Positions 1 through 10,775 of a stretch of DNA of 64,000 bases are shown here, one piece after another (the first letter of the stretch is position 1; each line of letters starts with the position of its first letter). The notes under the pieces are model-generated. The model was not told the origin of the DNA, did not search any database, and saw only the letters and a list, made by a program, of their open reading frames with translations. The stretch covers positions 1-64,000 of the forward strand of contig SWBL01000201.1 in NCBI GenBank assembly GCA_024195585.1, in the 5' to 3' direction. The position numbers and the translations under genes are program-made. The stretch comes from Aureobasidium sp. EXF-3400. Its lineage: Eukaryota; Ascomycota; Dothideomycetes; Dothideales; Saccotheciaceae.

Positions 1-173
1 AAACACCACGACTAGTGGTGGCGCTTTGTCTCAGTCTGTACGCAAGGTCCGCACGGCGTATTCAAACACCGTCCAGGACGGCGTCTCGCATAATTGAGCG
101 CTCGCCTAGCAAACTCGTGGTGTTCTTGCCTATCCAACTCTGTGAAGTCATGCTAATTGTACCTTCGCTTTAG

Positions 174-1114
174 GTATCGCTGATGGACACCCTGAGCCTT
201 TCAAGATCAACTTCGTCGAAATTGGTAACGAAGATTGGTTTAGTGTCACCTATCCTTACCGCTTTCAGATCATGTACGATGGTTTGAAGAAGGCATACCC
301 TGACATCACCTACATCAGCACTGCCTTCAACGAGAATGCCGCTCATTACAACATCTCCATTCCTGAGGGTAACATGTGGGACTGGCATGGCTACCAAGAA
401 CCTTCATGGTTCTTGACCAATTTCAATCTGTGGGACAACTGGCAGCAGGAAACAAACAATACCAACGTCACAGTTCTTCTGGGCGAGTACTCGGTCATTC
501 AGATCGACACACCTTCTGGCGTTGTCAACTACTCTTACCCCATTGATGTCCACGTCCAGTACCCTCGTCTTCTCTCAGCAATCGCCGAGGGTGTCTACGC
601 ACTTGGTGCCGAGCGCAACCCTCACACCGTCAAAATGTCATCATACGCGCCTTCACTACAGAATCGCAACTTCACAAATTGGACTCCTGACATGATTTCA
701 TACGATGCTTTGCACGATAACACGGTATTGAGTGCTAGTTACTGGCAACAGTGGCTGTTCGCACACTACCGTGGTACTGAGACACTGCCTGTCACCGCCA
801 CCGAGGGACAGCTGAACCCTCTGTTCTGGGCAGCCAGCATCGACGAGGAGAAGAACGCTGTCTACCTCAAGGTTATCAACACTTTGAACTCCACCGTCCC
901 TCTGAGCGTCAACATCCCTTCTGCTTACTCGGGTGTTAACGGCACTTCCATCACTGCTAGCGATCTCAACTCGTACAACTATGTTGGAAACAAGACTGAG
1001 GTGATTCCTCGTCCTGCTGAGATTGAGTCGTCGGCAAGTTCGGAGAATGGCTCTGCTTGGTCTTGGGATGTTCCCAAGTACAGTATCACTGTTTTGCAAT
1101 TTAACTTGTGCTGA
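174..1114 (+). CDS. GH51 alpha-L-arabinofuranosidase, C-terminal part (5' end outside window)
   Basis: Releases terminal arabinofuranosyl residues from arabinan or arabinoxylan; usually secreted. The reading frame opens after an intron-like 3' end (TTAG at 170-173) with a sequence reading GHPEPF, then VEIGNEDWF, the GH51 acid/base motif (Glu of GNE). LLGEYS near 481-495 carries the likely nucleophile Glu. MWDWHGY and the C-terminal beta-domain ending in ITVLQF also fit the family. Several NxS/T sites (for example NNTNVT) suit a secreted glycoprotein. Bases 1-173 hold the preceding intron and perhaps the end of an upstream exon. I could not find a donor that joins in frame with confidence, so the N-terminus is unresolved. 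Family assignment is firm; exact substrate is not visible. Confidence 0.9.
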
Positions 1115-1636
1115 GTATTACGATGAAAGCATTCTACGAACTATGATTGTGATGATGACGGTGGACTTGTTGGAAGGTTGGAGATAGATGTTATACATGC
1201 ACTTGTGTCTTGTGTCACTGTATAGAATAAGATGAGGCTATGCTTCAAAGTTTCACTTCCAAGTCAAGTGTTCACTGAGTCTTTGCAAAATGTGAACTAC
1301 GTCTGTATATACCACGTTGTTCCTGCGCAACGAACTTGCAAATGGCCATTTCAATGCTCTTGTACAAAGCTCCTTCCGGGAAGACAGTGTGCAATGTGAT
1401 TGCCAAGTTCCGAAAAAGTGAAGCTGAATTAGGTAGCCTGGCTGTTTGCAAGAGAGGAAGTGACCATCAAGCCTCGCACGTGTCAGTCACCTCCTTCCCA
1501 TCCCAGGACTTGACACTCAACACTCGACTTATAAATCTCATCAAATCCCTCGACTCAATTCTTCTCTGCTTTCCATCTTCTTGATCATCATCATCATCTG
1601 GTTCATCGATCTGTTTCACCGGCTCTACAATTCGTT
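1115..1636. other. Intergenic, 3' UTR of GH51 gene and promoter of next gene
   Basis: No supported gene. The distal part is pyrimidine-rich with a TATAAAT box at 1530-1536, consistent with a promoter for the gene starting at 1637. Confidence 0.6.
1530..1536 (+). promoter_or_regulatory. TATA-like box
   Basis: TATAAAT about 100 nt upstream of the start codon at 1637, followed by a CT-rich tract typical of filamentous fungal core promoters. Confidence 0.45.
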
Positions 1637-2688
1637 ATGCCTAAAGCTACAGAAGTTCGTCCGGCACATAACGGTCAAAAGATCGCCAGCACGCATGGCT
1701 TCTCGGCAGTGGAAACAGAGCGTCTCGAGCAGGCGCTACGCGCATCTGCAAAGACAATAGCCCCAACACCCATCGGCCAAAATCGCAACACACTGTATGC
1801 CTCGCACAAGAATCACATCATGACTCGGTTCCAAAACCAATGGGATTGGTCCAAGGCATCACAGAAATGGACCGAGAGCTCGATTGGCAAGGTCTTCTCG
1901 AATTATCTCTTCGATTACAACAAGAAGAGCACTCCCAAAACAGCTTCCAAGATCAGGACTCCCAAGACAATTCCCAAGGCCAAGACTACCAAGAAGGACG
2001 ATACCCTGAATTTGGTCAGTCATCCGAAGCACATTGTGCCGTATCTGGGAGAAGAAGAAGAAGCACCTATCAAACCGACTCGGGGACGTCCACCCAAGAA
2101 CCCTTTCAGCTTTACATCTATCAACAAATCACCGTCGCCCGATGATCAGCTTGTCCCAGGGCTTTGGGAATCCCCTTTCGATAAGCCGTCAAGATCGCCA
2201 ATCGACTCAGTACTCCCATCTACTGAGCACAGCCTCGATGAGCCAAAATCTGAGGATGCAGCCCAAATCCTGCCAAAGCTGGCCGACATCATTCTAGTGG
2301 TCTATCCAGGCTCGTCAGATCCTTGGGGTCGGGAGTCATTCTCCTTTCCACTTTGGCGTTGTCAGGTACCGGTTAATGGAAGGGACGCTGCCCCGGAGTC
2401 GCTCAGTGACTGGCGCGACTTGTCATTCCTTGACTTTGTGCGTCAACTCGAGTCCGAGCAAGTGTTGACTTCAGAGGAGATGGTTGTCTGGTCTGAATAC
2501 GATTATATCATCACAAGTGACGTTACCTTCGCAAGTGCTGTCCAGGAGCAACTCCATGACGCCTCAAACAACAACTTGGCTCCCAACGAGGCTACCTTTG
2601 CAATTATCAAAAGTAGGTTGCTCGCTTTACTGATTCGTAAATCTTCGCTGCTAACATCCAACCAGGACCAAAGAAGTTGACAGGATAG
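1637..2688 (+). CDS. Hypothetical protein with AT-hook-like motif
   Basis: Not recognised as a named family. CDS join(1637..2612,2666..2688), about 332 aa. The terminal intron (GTAGGT at 2613, CTAAC at 2651, CAG ending 2665) replaces the unspliced tail with a short basic end, KRPKKLTG. The N-terminal third is Lys/Thr/Pro-rich. Around residue 150 there is GRPPKNPF, which resembles an AT-hook (GRP core), so minor-groove DNA binding is possible. The C-terminal half (from about residue 215) looks folded, with hydrophobic strands (IILVVYP) and an acidic helix (EEMVVWSEYDY). The splice model rests on sequence signals only. Function unknown; a chromatin role is inference. Confidence 0.65.
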
Positions 2689-3243
2689 GCTTGACGAGAG
2701 GGTTATTGACACGATGGGAACGGAATGTATCTTGCAGACTGGCATGGCTAAAGGATATTTTTTGCATCTTCATCTGAGCATAGCTTTCGGGGTTTGGCTG
2801 GCATGTGAGAAATTAGCTAGCTATCGAGCAGAACACATGAGAACATGAATGAACCATTCTTGCTCAAGTATTCAGGTTGTCTGAAGTGAGAAGACCTCCC
2901 TATGTGTCAAAGTCTGTATCCCCCATCGTACTCCCGAGTAGCAAAGAGCAGAATATGATTCAGTATAGAAATGCATAATTATTCTCGAAAGCAGAAGTAT
3001 GTCCAGGGAGAGCCGATAAGTTATCGCCTCTCAGTGGGACCTGTTCGTTTTCGTAGTATTTTGTGCATTTCTATAGCTACCTGTGACCCCCTTTACCACA
3101 CGGGGAGAAGCGAGAGGGCGTTACTGTATAGAGGATGTTACTGTATGGACGGGACGTTTTGGCGGAGTGTCGTCTGTTGATGCCCCACAGCCAATGCCAC
3201 GCGAGCCAAAGCGCGCTGACCCTGATCCTGGTCATCAACCTCG
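2689..3243. other. Intergenic region
   Basis: Nothing coding supported. It contains the 3' flank of the preceding gene and the promoter of the folliculin-like gene. Antisense open frames overlapping 3077-3631 are shadows of the downstream gene. Confidence 0.55.
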
Positions 3244-4353
3244 ATGGCCGACACGCTGATATCACTGGGACATTTTTGCGAGATCCACGGGCCGCAAGCA
3301 CTTTTGACGACTTCGGTCCAGTCACCGACTGCAACATCACCGCCGCCAAACGAAACCGGCACGAGTTGCGCCAACTGCTCGTACAACGTGCCAGCCGCAA
3401 CAACAACTCCGCCCGTACTTCGCAGCAAATGGCGTGATTCAACCTTTGCGACCACCCGCGCGCCCTCCAATCCTCTATTGCGTGATGCCTGCACAAGAGC
3501 TCTGGCCGTAGAATCTCTGCCGCGTGGTCAGAATTCTGGATCCATAACCTTGACCACAGATCTGGCGACACAAGGTCCAAAAGATCCGAGGACCGTGAAT
3601 GTCGCACATGTCTTTCGACTGCCAGATCCAAGAGCTAGGGGACAACGAAGAGCATATGCATTTGTAGCTGTCGGTTCGCGGTCGCTGTTCCGACACCAGA
3701 TGACCGTCCGTCGTGCTTTTGAAGCGTGGGCCAAGTCGATCATTACACTTGCTGAAACACATCTCTCAACCTTGCAGCAAGGAGAAAGTGCAGAAGCCTC
3801 GCCAGTAGAACTTTCTGCTGCAAATGTCGGCTCCCTACGTAGTTACAGTTCAAGTGCTACGCCTTCACCACCTATGTCTATGGGATCTGCCGAACGCACT
3901 CCGCCACCTGTATCTCCACCACAGCCCCTACGCAACCATTCGCAAGCCTCCTCCATTGCTTCTTCGACGAGCCATCCTCAAAAGCCAGCACCTACATCTG
4001 CAGTCGTTACACCTGTATCGAGTTTCTTGTCCGCCAAATCGGTAGACCCAGATGGTTACCCTCGCTCTTCGCTTTCTGCAGCTTCTCCACTAGCAAATGT
4101 ACCCAAGACTCGTAGTCTGGCTGAGATTGTTGGAGATGAGTACTTCTTTGTACGTCTGCATGCCGAGTTCTGCGGATTACTGAAGAGCTTGATTGAAAGG
4201 GAGATTGCTGAGAAAGGCCCCGAGATCGAAGATGGGAATGGTGTCATCGATGAGGAAGACCAGAGCTATGGAAGTGGCAGTGATGATAACGCCGTACAGA
4301 GTGGTGAGGACGATGAAGACGACGGGTGTGTTGTTGGTTGGGAAAGATACTGA
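3244..4353 (+). CDS. LST7: Folliculin/Lst7-like protein
   Basis: Intronless, 369 aa. The N-terminus reads LGHFCEIHGPQAL, the folliculin signature (F-C-E-x-H-G-P), followed by a CANC cysteine pair and a longin-type domain to about residue 165 (AYAFVAVGSRSLFRHQM). In yeast Lst7 pairs with Lst4 as a GAP for the Rag GTPase Gtr2 at the vacuole, linking amino-acid supply to TORC1. Residues 185-275 are Ser/Pro-rich and probably disordered. A second conserved patch (SLAEIVGDEYFFVRLHAEFC, about 290-310) is followed by an acidic tail. There is no recognisable C-terminal DENN module, as in yeast Lst7. The start at 3244 is chosen because the family motif begins a few residues later. Confidence 0.85.
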   Translation: MADTLISLGHFCEIHGPQALLTTSVQSPTATSPPPNETGTSCANCSYNVPAATTTPPVLRSKWRDSTFATTRAPSNPLLRDACTRALAVESLPRGQNSGSITLTTDLATQGPKDPRTVNVAHVFRLPDPRARGQRRAYAFVAVGSRSLFRHQMTVRRAFEAWAKSIITLAETHLSTLQQGESAEASPVELSAANVGSLRSYSSSATPSPPMSMGSAERTPPPVSPPQPLRNHSQASSIASSTSHPQKPAPTSAVVTPVSSFLSAKSVDPDGYPRSSLSAASPLANVPKTRSLAEIVGDEYFFVRLHAEFCGLLKSLIEREIAEKGPEIEDGNGVIDEEDQSYGSGSDDNAVQSGEDDEDDGCVVGWERY

Positions 4354-4633
4354 GCGATCTGTTGTAAGACGTATGGGAGACGACCTTGATGAGAAACATG
4401 ATTGTTATGAGAATTGCTACACAGTTAGAGTACGGCACTAGTAGAGATGAGATTGGTACACAATGAATGAGACGATGATAAACACTTTGAACATTCCGAA
4501 TACTTGCAGCCCTTTGGTAGTTCTTAATGCGTGAAGCTATTATGGAGAACGAAATATAGTTATGTATCCAACAAGCTAATTTTAGCGCAACAACACGGTT
4601 GTATAGTGTAGCGGTTAGCACGCAAGATTTTGA

Positions 4634-4646
4634 TTAACATCGAAAT
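4634..4646 (+). other. Canonical tRNA intron (13 nt, position 37/38)
   Basis: Lies one base 3' of the anticodon. It contains TCGAAA, which is complementary to TTTTGA of the anticodon loop (one G-U), giving the anticodon-intron helix expected by tRNA splicing endonuclease. Confidence 0.8.
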
Positions 4647-4657
4647 TTCTTGAGTCC

Positions 4658-4713
4658 GTAAGTTTCACTCTTGGCTTCACTATCCCCAAAACATCAATCC
4701 TAACACATTCCAG
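4658..4713 (+). other. Spliceosomal-type intron inside tRNA T arm
   Basis: 56 nt starting GTAAGT, with CTAAC at 4700-4704 and ending CAG: the full consensus of this genome's mRNA introns. Only this exact GT-AG excision rejoins C4657 to T4714 and gives a perfect five-pair T stem. Left in place, base 49 would be a G-G mismatch with a variable region of about 60 nt. It has no internal TTTT, so it would not stop RNA polymerase III. Confidence 0.75.
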
Positions 4714-4737
4714 TGGGTTCGAGCCCCAGTACGACCT

Positions 4738-5246
4738 AATCAACCATTCTTTTTGCACTTTTTCGAGTGCTCAGTCTCTTGAACTCACTCTTTCCTTGTT
4801 TCTTCTTTTTGAATGGTGCCTTTTGATATTGAGCTCTTCTGCATTCCAGCCTGGCCCAAGCTCCTAGCTCGATCTTGTCTTCCGTTCTTGCATATCCCCA
4901 ACAACTGTATATGGCGAGGCTGGAAGTGACACGAAGTTAGGCAGATATCAACGTTCTCCAGCATTCATTGAAGAACCCTGCTTGTGCCCTGCTTTCGACA
5001 GTGGAAACACAAGTTGCACGGTAGGATGCAGGGTGGATGACCGAATTATGACCATTCTTAAAGCTGCGATTCGCGGGAAGCGGAGGGGCCGATCAAGATT
5101 CGTCCATTTCTCGACGAAGGAATCAATATTTATAGACAACTGTTTGTTTGCTTTTCACGAGATCCAGCTAAAATCTCCGAGAGCCTCTTGCAATCTCACT
5201 CCTCCACTTTTCACCAAGTTTTGTTGTTATACAGCTTCCATCAATC
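4738..5246. other. Intergenic, tRNA 3' flank and promoter of DUF2231 gene
   Basis: Starts with the Pol III terminator. The remainder has no supported gene and leads to the start codon at 5247. Confidence 0.5.
4750..4763 (+). terminator. RNA polymerase III terminator for tRNA-Gln
   Basis: Two TTTTT runs (4750-4754 and 4759-4763) begin 13 nt after the discriminator base of the tRNA. Confidence 0.8.
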
Positions 5247-5899
5247 ATGTCTCTCGAGTAAGTCGAGGAAGCTTTCCCCACATTGTCATTTGTTGAGCAA
5301 TGACAACAATGTGCTCTGCGACCGCGTGCAGGAAGAGCTGACATGTTGGTCTGCACAGTCACCCCGTTCACCCCGCGACTGTCCACTGGCCCATTGCCTT
5401 CTTGAGCACGGCCTACGGTCTCGATGCCCTCCATGTCGTCCGTCCCTACCTACCTTCGACCTTGACCAACTACCTCCCCGCCGTCGTCGAGACCACAAGA
5501 ATTGGCTACTGGGCTCTCGGACTTGGTGTCCTGACTGCTCTTCCCTCAGCTGCCTCGGGTATCGCCCAAGCAGCAAAGATGGTCCAGAACCAAGGTCTCT
5601 ACGACCAGAGCGGAAACTTGAAGGCAAAGTCCAAGGTTCTGATTGCACACGCCTTGGTCAACGACATTGTTATTGCCGTGTCCGCTTGGATCTGGTACAA
5701 GAGAAGAAACGCATCCAGCTTGGAGTACATCAAGGAGGGCCTCAACCCCATGGCCTACGAGCCCCAGAACTGGATGGTTGGAGCAAGCATTGTGTTGGGA
5801 GCCTTGTTGATGCTCGGTGCCAATCTTGGAGGTACTCTTGTCTACGACTACGGTCTTGGTCTCAGCATGGGCAAGAAGGTCATCAAGAAGAACGAGTAG
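5247..5899 (+). CDS. DUF2231 integral membrane protein
   Basis: CDS join(5247..5257,5359..5899), 183 aa. The tiny first exon (ATG TCT CTC GA) ends at a GTAAGT donor; the acceptor is CTGCACAG ending 5358 with a CTGAC branch site. Splicing gives MSLDHPVHPATVHWPIAF, the typical DUF2231 opening with its HP and H-W-P residues. About four membrane helices follow, including LPAVVETTRIGYWALGLGV, ALVNDIVIAVSAWIW and WMVGASIVLGALLMLGANL. It ends in a basic KKVIKKNE tail that could act as an ER-retrieval-like dilysine signal. Biochemical function of the family is unknown. Converges with the dehydrogenase gene 164 nt away. Confidence 0.85.
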
Positions 5900-6063
5900 A
5901 TTCATGATTGATCTGTTGTACTCAGGAACAGGCTGGAAGATATGGGATACAAGTAACGACGAGCTGGACTTCGTCTAATGAATACCATGATACAGATTAC
6001 CCCCAACCTCAGAAAGATTGCTGTCTATTAGTACGTGAGATCCTGTTGCAATCCCTGGGTGGA

Positions 6064-6883
6064 TTACCAAGGAAGCTGGAGTGGTGTCGACAACTGGTCC
6101 TTCGGGCCCAGTACAGGCTCTGCAGTTCCGATGTCTCCTGGTCCTCGCGGTGCCCAGTACTGTCCTGTTTTGGAGATGTCAAAGGTGTCGACAAACTCAA
6201 TTACAGATCTGGCCGAAACATCAGGCGTTACCGCTGGTGTTCATGTCAGTTCTCTCTTAATAAGATTTGAATGATCGACGCGTACCTCCACCAGCATCCC
6301 AATACTTGTCAAATCCAACACCTTTAGTCATCTCGGTCCTCATGAAGGCAGGATGAACGAGGCCCACAGCAACACCATGCTCCTTCAGATCCAAGCTTAA
6401 CAGCTTGCCGACCATGTTGGAAGCAGCCTTGCTTGCATGGTGACCATAGTTGCCGCCTCCCTCACTTTCATGCCGCAAAGTAATGCTTCCCGACTCTGAA
6501 CTGACAATAATGACTTTGGAGCCATTGCCCAGTAATCCAGCCTTGGAGAGATGCTGGACAATAAAGACAGGACCAATAGCACTTGTCTTGTACATGAGTA
6601 ACTCCTTCTCAAAGTCGAGTTTGTCAAAAGTCTCGAGTCCAAAGTAGCCAGCTGCGAGTATTACAATGTCGAGCTTGTGACTGCCATCTAGTGATTTTAC
6701 TAATTTTGCGCCTGCTGATTCTTCTGCTACGTCGATTCCATCGATCCAGTGTATGTTGGCAGGTGCTTCTTGTGGTTTGCTGGAACGTGCTGTGCCGTAG
6801 ACTGTGTCACCTCGCTCAGCGTACTGTTTCGCGAGCTCGAAGCCGAGTCCTCTGGTAGCGCCAACGACAAGTACAGAAGGCAT
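6064..6883 (-). CDS. Short-chain dehydrogenase/reductase
   Basis: CDS complement(join(6064..6233,6286..6883)), 255 aa. The N-terminus has the Rossmann motif VGATRGLG (TGxxxGxG-type NAD(P) binding). It is followed by LAAGYFG (NNAG-like), a catalytic Ser in IIVSSESGS, and YGHHASKAA, where Tyr and Lys form the YxxxK pair. Intron 6234-6285 (52 nt, GTACGC donor, CTGAC branch) changes the end from an early stop to a tail containing SVIEFVDTFD and TGQYWAPRGPGDIG, found in related fungal SDRs, ending LQLPW. Substrate unknown. Divergent from the fluG-like gene, with 229 nt between start codons. Confidence 0.88.
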
Positions 6884-7112
6884 GATACAAATGCAGGGGG
6901 TAGTTTCTCTCTGAGAGAATCCTACGATTAGGAAGGATAGCCTTTAATGTTTATTCAACAATACTTGTATGAGGTGATACGAGAACAAGATGGTGCAACA
7001 TTATCGGTAGGTGACGTGGACTCTTATCGATAAGGTCCTACGCGTGGACATGCCAGTCGCGAGTTCCTCATGAGCATCCTGGCTAGATTGAAGATAATCT
7101 GTACAAGTAGAG

Positions 7113-9917
7113 ATGGCTACTTTAGAAGACCTGCGGAAGGTTGTGCGCTCGTGTCCAGTCATCGACAATCACGCGCATAATCTTTTACTGCCTTCGAAGC
7201 AAGACGTTCACGACCTGCTCACCGCAACGACAGAAGCACAAGGAGATGCTCTTGAAGATACAAAAACGTCACTATCACACATTCGTGCTGTTCGTCAACT
7301 ACGCGAACTGTATGATCTTGATAATAATGCAACATGGGACGACTTGATGGAAAAAAGAGCAGACATCCTACAGGGAGACTTCGAGAGCTTTCTTCAAAGA
7401 TGCTTTACTGGCATACACACAATTCTTATGGACGATGGTCTCGATGATACAACCGTCTATCTCTATGACTGGCACGATGATTTCGTCCTTGATAAAACAC
7501 TTCGCATTGTTCGCATCGAAACTTTGGCTGCAGATATTCTGCGAGAGATGTACAGGAAAGGCACTCTGCCAATCGGACCAGCCATACACAATGATGACCT
7601 GTGTGCTGAAGCCTGGATCACCTTCCTGCAAGCTTTCGAGTCCTCCATCGTCACCGAGATTAATGATCCGGACGTCGCTGGCTTCAAGTCTGTGATATGC
7701 TACCGGACTGGTCTGGATGTTAAGGTCGCTGGAGATGTCCAAGTAGCCACAAATGGTCTTGAGGCTTTCCAAAGCAGCTATCTGCCCAATTGCTTACAGA
7801 ATGACTTTCGCCTCGAGTCCAAGGGACTAAATGACAGTCTCGTCATCTCAACGTGTCGACTTCTGAGCGCTGCAGCCAAGCAAGACTCGATAAGCAAACC
7901 ACTCCAATTTCACACTGGTCTCGGCGATGCAGACATTGATTTGCTTCGCTCCGACCCCTCACATCTCCAGCCTCTTATCATTGCTTTCCCTGATGTTCAG
8001 ATAATTCTTCTTCACACATCATATCCCTACATGCGTCAGGCTGGTTACCTTGCAACGGTCTACAAGAACGTTTATCTTGACCTCGGTGAGGTGTTTCCAC
8101 AGGTCAGCAGGAATGGTCAAGAGACCATCCTGCGCCAATGCATGGAGATCACGCCTTTTTCAAAATTGCTCTTCAGTACTGATGCTCATCACTTCGGCGA
8201 AGTATATTGGCTTGCATTGAAGCAGTTCAGAGAAGCATTTGAAAAGGTTCTGGTAGACTACGTCGAGAACGATGACCTCACAATTGAACAGGCCATCCAA
8301 GCTGCAAAAGATATTTACTTCAACAATTCGAAGCGAGTGTACAATCTCACCACGGAGCTTCCAGAAATAGAACTGGTAAGTGTATTCAAGCATCGCGTGC
8401 AAGCATAGCAAAGGATGTTATTCTTGACGGACCTCATCTGTTCGCTAATTGAACCCTTTGGCTGATATCTCGAATAGGACATTCAACCTCGAAGGACCAG
8501 GGCACAGAGTGATCGCGAAGCCAAGATCATGCAGGCTCCTCAGCCTTTACAGCTCGCGTGGAAGGAAATCGAGCCACACGAGAAGCCTTACGACTTGAAT
8601 ACATTCACAAAATTCTTCGAGCAGCACTCAGGGTTGAAGTATTTTTATGTACAGTGGCTCGACTACCTCGGTACGCTGCGTGCTCGCATGCTGCCGATCG
8701 CTTCATTTCACCGCCTGATCACAAGCGCAGAGCGCATTGGCATCTCACGAGGCAATACAGGTACTTTGCAAAATGATCACGTCACTTCAGCAGTCACTGC
8801 TACAGGCCAGCTCTACGTCGAGCCTGACATCACGACACTAAGGCTTTCGCATTCTCGGGATCCGCTTGCTTCTGCAACGGTGATAGGATCTTTCTGCAAC
8901 GAAGGCGGTCGTCGCTCAGGATGTTGTCCGAGAAACAGTCTTCGAACTTTGACAGAGCGCTTCTCGGATGACCATGGAATTACATTCCTCGCTGGGTTCG
9001 AAATTGAGGTTGTCTTCCTCAAACAAAATTTGGATGGCCAATACAGTCCTTGGACCACAAATCATGCTTGGGGCACTTTCACTCCAGAACAATTTGAGGT
9101 TGCACTCCCGTTGCTTGCTGAGATCGCGGACGAATTGGCAAACATTGGTATCGACGTCCAACAGTTCCATTCTGAATCTGGACCTGGACAATACGAGTTC
9201 GTGCTGTCTCCTCTACCAGTCATTGAAGCAATTGACACACTCGTGCAAGCGCGTCAAGTCGTTCAACAAATTGCTCGTCTGCATGGGCTGCGTGCTACGC
9301 TACATCCGGTACCTCTCAACAAAGTGGGTTCAGGACAACATGTTCACATCTCGTTCAACTCAACCAACCTATCTTTGCAAGAACTGGAAAACAAGGAATT
9401 ATCGTTCTTTGCTGGAGTGCTCGAGCAGTTACCGTCGCTTTGTGCTTTCTTACTGCCCAACGACGCGAGTTACGCACGCGTTGCCGACGATATGTGGACC
9501 AGCGGCGCTTGGGTAGCTTGGGGCACGCAGAACAGAGAAGTGCCACTTCGCAGAGTTAAGACAGGGCGCTGGGAGATCCGCTGTCTGGACGGCTTCGCCA
9601 ATCCTTACCTTGCTCTTTGTTCTTTACTTGCTGCCGGACTAGACAATATAGAAGCTGAAAAACACATGGAGATGAAGGACTGCTCCGAGAATCCCGCACG
9701 TTTGACTGAAGCTCAAAGGACTGAGCTCGGTATCACGAAACGAATGCCTGCTTCACTTGAGGAGTCGCTACATCACCTTGAGACAACCGATGCGTTGAAG
9801 CAATTTGTGGGCCCTCGACTGATCGATGATTTCGTCGTTATGAAGAGAGCTGAGAAGCAGATGCTTGATAGGATGGGCGAGAAGGAACGACATGCATGGC
9901 TGGTTGAAAGATATTGA
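7113..9917 (+). CDS. fluG: FluG-like amidohydrolase/glutamine-synthetase fusion
   Basis: CDS join(7113..8375,8478..9917), 900 aa (A. nidulans FluG is about 865). Intron 8376-8477 (GTAAGT, CTAAT, ATAG) joins the two open frames in phase. The first half is an amidohydrolase-like domain (about 1-420) with an HxH metal motif in IDNHAHN (residues 17-23), a conserved HTGLGD and FSTDAHH. The second half is a glutamine-synthetase type I catalytic domain (about 450-900): SGPGQYEF near 654, a GSGQHVH histidine motif, and RCLDGFANPY. In Aspergillus FluG is cytosolic and required for the signal that starts asexual sporulation. Here that role is inferred from architecture; a purely metabolic gamma-glutamyl ligase role is possible. 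Confidence 0.92.
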
Positions 9918-10775
9918 TGGAAAGGAACATTGCATATTGCTGCTTCGGTCGCTCGGTCATATACATGTGGCTTGGTAGCCCAACAAACAACGGTTTTAGG
10001 CATTCTATCTCAAGCTCTCAACTCCAGATTGGCTCCAGATTTATTGTTCTGTCGATCGATTTGTGCCTCTCACCCGCATGCTATCATACCATTCCAAAGC
10101 GACTGAAGAGAAAAAGGCCAGTCGACAAACACGCCTCACCCAATCGTTCAACCATTCTCCAATCAATCCAGAGTGATTCTGCTAGCATAGTAGATCATGA
10201 AATTAACAATCTACAGAGCCTTCGCATGATCTGAAAGGAGTATAGAGCTTGGAGAGAGATAAGAGCAGGGTCGTATCAGCAACAACGCTCCTGAACCAAG
10301 ACAAAAGGAGTAAATCCACGAAACATCACGGAGACGCACCAAACGTGGTAGCGTAAGAGATACACTGTCGGAAACACAGGCATCGATATGGTGACTTTAA
10401 AGAGGTACTCGATAGGACCCTCAGCATCGTTGCCGTGATACAGCTGAGCGCTAGTCCAAAGACAAGGCTGTTATAACCACGAGGAGACACTTCTATCACA
10501 ATCATCACGCAGAAAGAGCACAGAATACGTGAGATGGAGGAGAGGACTACGCTTGGAAGCATTCGCGAGATTGAGTAGAACAGGACAAATGAGGGAACAA
10601 AAAGGTTCTTGTAAAACTAGCTAGGGAAGCAAGAGGAATCCTCCTGGGTCATCAGTGTCGTTGACTATGATAAAAGTACAGGCACATTGGCGTCGCCACT
10701 TCCTCCTTCGATCATCATGATTCGTAAAGATTCATTTCGGCTTTTTCTTTCTTACTGGGGTTGGTGTTGATGAGC
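9918..10775. other. Intergenic between two convergent genes
   Basis: 858 nt of 3' flanks. No supported coding frame or RNA gene seen. Confidence 0.5.

Larger units (their letters stand above)
4597..4737 (+). tRNA. tRNA-Gln(TTG) with two interrupting sequences
   Basis: Cloverleaf read by eye: acceptor 4597-4603 pairs with 4730-4736 (one G-U), discriminator T4737. The D arm is 4606-4621 with GG in the loop. The anticodon stem CAAGA 4623-4627 pairs with TCTTG 4648-4652, and the anticodon TTG is at 4630-4632. A 13-nt intron (4634-4646) sits at the canonical 37/38 site and can pair with the anticodon loop (TCGAAA against TTTTGA). A second insert, 4658-4713, splits the T stem after its first base. 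Removing both gives a 72-nt tRNA with T stem CTGGG/CCCAG and loop TTCGAGC. A-box-like and intact B-box (GGTTCGAGCCC) promoter elements are present. Same strand as the folliculin-like gene, 243 nt downstream of its stop. Confidence 0.88.

Noticed and set aside
1..173. An upstream exon of the GH51 gene within the first 60 bases
   Set aside because: Several GT sites exist but none gives both a good donor and a convincing in-frame join, so no exon is called.
8529..9917. Separate glutamine-synthetase gene starting at 8529
   Set aside because: Clean splice signals at 8376-8477 join it in phase with the upstream amidohydrolase frame and give a FluG-length protein.
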